From positions 1 through 7,677 of the forward strand of contig CAJUGZ010000213.1 of NCBI GenBank assembly GCA_910585855.1: 7,677 nt of DNA, read 5' to 3'. The translations under genes were made by a program, and so were the position numbers. Shown piece by piece: positions 4,421-7,677 of this stretch. Numbering within the stretch: the stretch's first letter is position 1; each line of letters opens with the position of its first letter. The DNA is from an uncultured Lachnospiraceae bacterium. Lineage in GTDB: Bacteria; Bacillota_A; Clostridia; Lachnospirales; Lachnospiraceae. The notes beneath the pieces were generated by a model. It had not been told where the DNA came from. It was given only the letters and a program-made list of their open reading frames with translations, and ran no database searches.

Positions 4421-7035
4421 GAGCATTGCGGGAACAGTTTATAGCAAAGGCAGTTGCATTATTGATCTTAACGGCTTGTGTGATAGGGATTCCGTGTTTT
4501 GGTTATTTTATATGGCAAAGCAGAGAGGTTGTGCAAATTTCTGATTTTTGGGGATATTCTTATCCAGAAAGTTCGGAATTTTCGGCGGATGTTAATCTGC
4601 GTTTGACACAGCTTATTGATTATTTAAGATTAAAGGAAATGTTGGAAACAAATGGAGAATTAGATTATAATAAGGTAGTGGTAAATGTATATGATTTAGA
4701 TGGGATAGAGGAATATACTGTAAATGATCTGATTAAGTATAATGTAAGAAATTATGGATTTTACCCTGAGGAGGCGATTTTGGATTCTTTGTCGGATGCA
4801 AAAGAGGCAAGAATTGTGTTAGATTCTTTAAGGAGGGCGGTTTATCCAATTATGCTGTCAGAGGATGAAAAAACCGAAGCTGGGGGGGTGATCTATCAAG
4901 AAAAATTTGTAACGGATTTTATAAAAGAAGAGAAAGTATTTACGGATTTGGATGAAGCATGCAGATATTATCAGGCATTGTGGAATCAGACTATACAGGA
5001 GAGTATATTGGCGGATGGCAATTCTGCGGATAGAAATCGTACAGAAATTGAGGAATTTTTGGGCAGTATTAGTGATAAGCTGGAAAAAGAGAATACGATA
5101 AGCGGTGCAGAGTTGCTGATATGCGCAGATTCTTCTGAGGCGGTACAAGTGAGTTTACTGCCGGATGTAGCATATTGTATGACTTTTTATGTAGCACTTT
5201 ATCAGGAATATAAAAATATTTTTGAACGTGATGTTTTTTCGGAGCAGGATTTGCTGTATTGGATTTCAGATGGAAATCGGCGGATAGAAACCAATATGCA
5301 GAAAAATCTGCCGGAGGAGGATGATTTTGGCAGAAGAAAATATAAATATCCGTCTATGGGAGAAATTTGGTATCAGACAGAAAATCATCTGATGGAAGCT
5401 ACAATGGCGGCAGACAGAAAGAAAATAGCGGAATTAGAAGAACTTTTTTTGGAGAGAGGGAAAAATAGAAATATTAGTATTTTTCTTGTTATTCCGGCAG
5501 ATCATACCGGACTTTTTGAACAGCAGATGAAACTTTTGGAACACTCCTATCACAGCGTACCAAAATATATGGGATTTATGATTGCATTTGGGATTTTAGC
5601 GGCTGTCAGTATCTGCTTTTTATTTTATTCTGCGGGTCATAGAGCAGGATATGAAGGAATTTTTTTAAATTGGTTTGATCGGTGGTATACGGAAATTGCG
5701 GCGGGAATTTGTATTGGACTGGGAATATTTTTGCTGGTATTGTTTTGGGAGGAAACGGCAAGAGTATTACATTATCAAGACTATGATATAGTGGATGGTA
5801 TTGTTGCAGGTCTGTCCGGGTTTGGACTTTATATTATGGTATTGATTAGTTTTTCTTCTCTTGCGAAAAGAATCAAAGCAGGAAGTCTTTGGAGAAATAG
5901 TCTAACTTGTCGGATTTTGGGTTATATCAAAAGAAAGATAGAGAAAATAACAGCTTCAGTGATGCAGATGTGGGAAAACCGAAGTATCAGCAAGAAAATC
6001 ATATTTTTTTATATTGGTATGTTGATTGGAAATTTTATATTGCCAGTTGCAGTATTGTTTTTTTGTGAAGCGGTAGATTATGGTGAGTTAGTAGTTGCGG
6101 TTCTGTGTTTTTGTATTATTGTTTTAGTATTGCTTGCCGATTTTAAGACTTTAAAGTGGTTAATGCAGCAAAAGGCAGAACTGTTAGAAATTTATAAAGG
6201 AATGAAATGGATTTCTTCAAAAGAGTGGAATTACAAGCTGGAGGAAACAGCATTTCATGGAATACTGCAAGATATGGCAGCAGCGGTAAATCAGATTGGA
6301 GATGGACTAAGCAGTGCGATAGAACAGAGTATTCGGGATGAAAGGATGAAGACGGATTTAATTACAAATGTTTCTCATGATATTAAAACACCGCTTACCT
6401 CGATTATTAATTATGTAGATTTATTGAAACGAGAGCAGTTTGAGGATGAAAAAGTAAAGTCCTATCTGGAAGTTTTAGATCAAAAGTCACAGCGGTTAAA
6501 GCAGTTAATTGATGATTTAATCGAAGCATCTAAGTTAAGTTCAGAAACGGTAGATCTTTTAATTGAAAAAATTGATTTGGTAGAATTGGTTCGACAGACA
6601 AACGGGGAATTTGCAGAAAAGTTTACTAATAAAAATCTTTCGATTGTTCCTTCCTTACCGGAAAAATCAGTTGTAATTGAGGCAGACGGAAAAGGAATGT
6701 GGCGGGTGTTAGAAAACCTTTATATCAATGTTTCAAAATATGCAATGGAACATACAAGAGTCTATATCTCTATATCAGAAAAAATGGGAATGGTAGAATT
6801 TTCTATTAAAAATATTTCAGATAGTCCATTGAATATAGAAGCATCTGAACTGACGGAACGTTTTATTCGTGGAGATTTGTCTAGAAGTACAGAAGGAAGC
6901 GGGTTGGGGCTTTCGATTGCAAAGAGTCTTACAGAACTGATGCATGGTAAGTTTGAAATTTATCTGGATGGGGATTTATTTCGAGTGACATTGGTATTTC
7001 CTGTTTGTTCGCAGGAAAAAACATCTTTTGAATAA
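4417..7035 (+). CDS. Membrane sensor histidine kinase, six TM segments
   Basis: This 872-residue kinase is the partner of the upstream regulator. TM segments are predicted by eye at about 10-34, 384-407, 427-447, 461-483, 528-551 and 557-577. They leave a large extracellular domain (35-383) that I do not recognise, and a cytoplasmic C-terminus. The H box is NVSHDIKTPLT with phosphoacceptor H654, preceded by an RDERMKTDLIT helix. The N box is NLYINVSKYA (N767, N771), and an ATP-lid glycine motif GSGLGLS lies at 827-833. The usual DxGxG G1 box is not visible; its place is taken by SIKNISDSPLNIEASELTER, a form I know from VanS-like kinases of Clostridia. No clear HAMP domain is seen between TM6 and the H box. 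The start has AAGGAG (4401-4406) at 10 bases and overlaps the regulator stop. It is longer than most kinases because of the sensor domain and the four extra TM segments. The ligand is unknown. Confidence 0.95.
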   Translation: MRALREQFIAKAVALLILTACVIGIPCFGYFIWQSREVVQISDFWGYSYPESSEFSADVNLRLTQLIDYLRLKEMLETNGELDYNKVVVNVYDLDGIEEYTVNDLIKYNVRNYGFYPEEAILDSLSDAKEARIVLDSLRRAVYPIMLSEDEKTEAGGVIYQEKFVTDFIKEEKVFTDLDEACRYYQALWNQTIQESILADGNSADRNRTEIEEFLGSISDKLEKENTISGAELLICADSSEAVQVSLLPDVAYCMTFYVALYQEYKNIFERDVFSEQDLLYWISDGNRRIETNMQKNLPEEDDFGRRKYKYPSMGEIWYQTENHLMEATMAADRKKIAELEELFLERGKNRNISIFLVIPADHTGLFEQQMKLLEHSYHSVPKYMGFMIAFGILAAVSICFLFYSAGHRAGYEGIFLNWFDRWYTEIAAGICIGLGIFLLVLFWEETARVLHYQDYDIVDGIVAGLSGFGLYIMVLISFSSLAKRIKAGSLWRNSLTCRILGYIKRKIEKITASVMQMWENRSISKKIIFFYIGMLIGNFILPVAVLFFCEAVDYGELVVAVLCFCIIVLVLLADFKTLKWLMQQKAELLEIYKGMKWISSKEWNYKLEETAFHGILQDMAAAVNQIGDGLSSAIEQSIRDERMKTDLITNVSHDIKTPLTSIINYVDLLKREQFEDEKVKSYLEVLDQKSQRLKQLIDDLIEASKLSSETVDLLIEKIDLVELVRQTNGEFAEKFTNKNLSIVPSLPEKSVVIEADGKGMWRVLENLYINVSKYAMEHTRVYISISEKMGMVEFSIKNISDSPLNIEASELTERFIRGDLSRSTEGSGLGLSIAKSLTELMHGKFEIYLDGDLFRVTLVFPVCSQEKTSFE

Positions 7036-7052
7036 TAAAATAGAGTATATAG

Positions 7053-7090
7053 CGAGTAGAGAAGAAAGTAATTCCTCTACTCGATTTTTT
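7053..7090 (+). terminator. Intrinsic terminator of the two-component operon
   Basis: CGAGTAGAG (7053-7061) and CTCTACTCG (7075-7083) form a perfect 9-pair stem with a 13-base loop, followed by ATTTTTT (7084-7090). It begins 18 bases after the kinase stop. The opposite strand has no T run after the stem, so it is one-directional. Confidence 0.88.
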
Positions 7091-7146
7091 GTACAAAAAT
7101 AAAAGGGTTGTGGGCGTGGGTGTAAAATGATATATTTAGATAGTAT

Positions 7147-7485
7147 TTATTCTTGTTCAGGGACAAGTTCTAACAATTTGTGAATAGCAGCTTGATATTC
7201 TGGATGTTTTCGGTAACTGAGCAGCAGCTTTTTTTCCCAAGCGGTTGGAATAATGGGAGTTTTGGTCTGTGCAGAATTTTCAATCGCTTCATTGATATTG
7301 TTGATGTGGTAAAGATGACATAGAAAAATAAAGTTATCTGCACTGGGCTGTGTCTTACCGCTTTCCCAGCCGTAAATTGTTTTTTGTGCAATAGGATGTT
7401 TAAATTGCCGGAACTGTTCTGCGACATCCTTTACAGAAAGATGATTCAATTTACGATAGTATTTTAAGATATGGGAAATCTCCAT
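7147..7485 (-). CDS. XRE-family HTH transcriptional regulator
   Basis: This is a small DNA-binding protein of about 112 residues. The N-terminal lambda-repressor-like helix-turn-helix domain covers about residues 3-58: ILKYYRKLNHLSVKDVAEQF, then KTIYGWESGKTQPS, then FIFLCHLYHI. The C-terminal tail (about 82-108: WEKKLLLSYRKHPEY, AAIHKLLEL) resembles the short helical tail of phage-type XRE repressors and may help dimerisation. I chose ATG at 7485 because AGAGGTG (7499-7493 on the minus strand) lies 7 bases upstream as a ribosome binding site. The GTG at 7494, which would add three residues, is part of that site. The gene faces the two-component operon and is separated from it by the terminator. 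It is a single-gene unit with its own promoter; its target is unknown, and autoregulation is plausible. No phage genes are visible here. Confidence 0.9.
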   Translation of the reverse strand: MEISHILKYYRKLNHLSVKDVAEQFRQFKHPIAQKTIYGWESGKTQPSADNFIFLCHLYHINNINEAIENSAQTKTPIIPTAWEKKLLLSYRKHPEYQAAIHKLLELVPEQE

Positions 7486-7504
7486 ATTTTTCACCTCTTA
7501 AAGG

Positions 7505-7534
7505 ATCTTATTATGCAGAAAATCGGATTGTCAA
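7505..7534 (-). promoter_or_regulatory. Candidate promoter and operator of the XRE gene
   Basis: On the minus strand a consensus TTGACA (7534-7529) is followed after 18 bases by TAAGAT (7510-7505; four of six to TATAAT), upstream of the AGAGGTG ribosome binding site. Two direct TGCATA repeats (7540-7535 and 7517-7512) flank the -35 box and spacer, 23 bases apart. They may be repressor sites. The -35 box is strong, the -10 box weak. Confidence 0.45.
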
Positions 7535-7598
7535 TATGCAAAGAAATTGGGGAAAATTATGAAGTTAAATTTTGTTGCTTGTTGTTACTAATGCTGGA

Positions 7599-7677
7599 GA
7601 GGACGCCAGATTCGAAAACGGCGGGCAGCCTGCTGTTCCGGTTTCCAAAAAGCAAGAAGTTCTAAGACTTCTGCCTT
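7599..7677. repeat. Partial copy of structured intergenic repeat at window end
   Basis: The segment starts GAGGACGCCAGATTCG and runs off the window at CTTCTGCCTT. It closely matches the reverse complement of the right arm of copy 2 (about 3505-3581), sharing GAGGACGCCAGAT, CCTGCTGTTCC and the GAAGTTCTAAGACTTCTGC block, and matches its left arm (3251-3325) less well. Because the arms are inverted repeats of each other, orientation cannot be fixed without the rest of the element. It follows the promoter region of the XRE gene. Confidence 0.8.

Noticed and set aside
7471..7665. 64-residue plus-strand reading frame
   Set aside because: It overlaps the XRE start and promoter on the opposite strand, then runs into the terminal repeat; no ribosome binding site or protein motif.

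Overview
The window looks like chromosomal DNA from a low-GC Gram-positive gut-type Clostridia, most likely a Lachnospiraceae member. This rests on AT-rich codon use (many TTA, ATA, AGA), strong AAGGAG-type ribosome binding sites, the style of the sensor kinase (ERMKTDLITNVSHDIKTPLT region), and an intergenic repeat whose chance translation (SNRTNRGAIRPY-like) I recall from short hypothetical proteins of this family. That last point is memory, not a search.

Layout. Positions 1-129 hold the right half of an intergenic repeat cut by the window edge. Positions 257-2623 encode a 788-residue cytoplasmic, acidic, TPR-type protein standing alone. Positions 2624-3712 hold no convincing gene. After about 215 bases of AT-rich spacer come two full copies of the repeat in opposite orientation (2839-3190 read on minus, 3251-3575 read on plus). 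Positions 3713-4420 and 4417-7035 are an OmpR/PhoB-type response regulator and a large six-TM sensor histidine kinase, overlapping by 4 bases and followed by a clear intrinsic terminator (7053-7090). A convergent small XRE-type repressor lies on the minus strand (7147-7485). Positions 7599-7677 start a fourth copy of the repeat.

How they work together. The kinase and regulator form one signalling unit: an extracellular domain of about 350 residues senses an unknown cue, H654 is the phosphorylation site, and D52 of the regulator receives the phosphate. No transporter or other target gene is adjacent, so the regulon is not visible. The TPR protein and the XRE repressor have no visible functional tie to it.

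The most interesting content is the repeat family. Each complete copy is 325-350 bases and has the same plan: two outer arms that pair into a long closing helix, a hairpin with a conserved TTYCAT loop, and immediately after it a second 20-base-pair imperfect stem enclosing about 66 bases. Between the two complete copies the stem sequences differ but pairing is kept by compensatory changes. Most leftover transitions become G-U wobbles only when the copies are read in one relative orientation, which fits a structured RNA better than a DNA palindrome. I could not run a homology or covariance search, so novelty is unproven.
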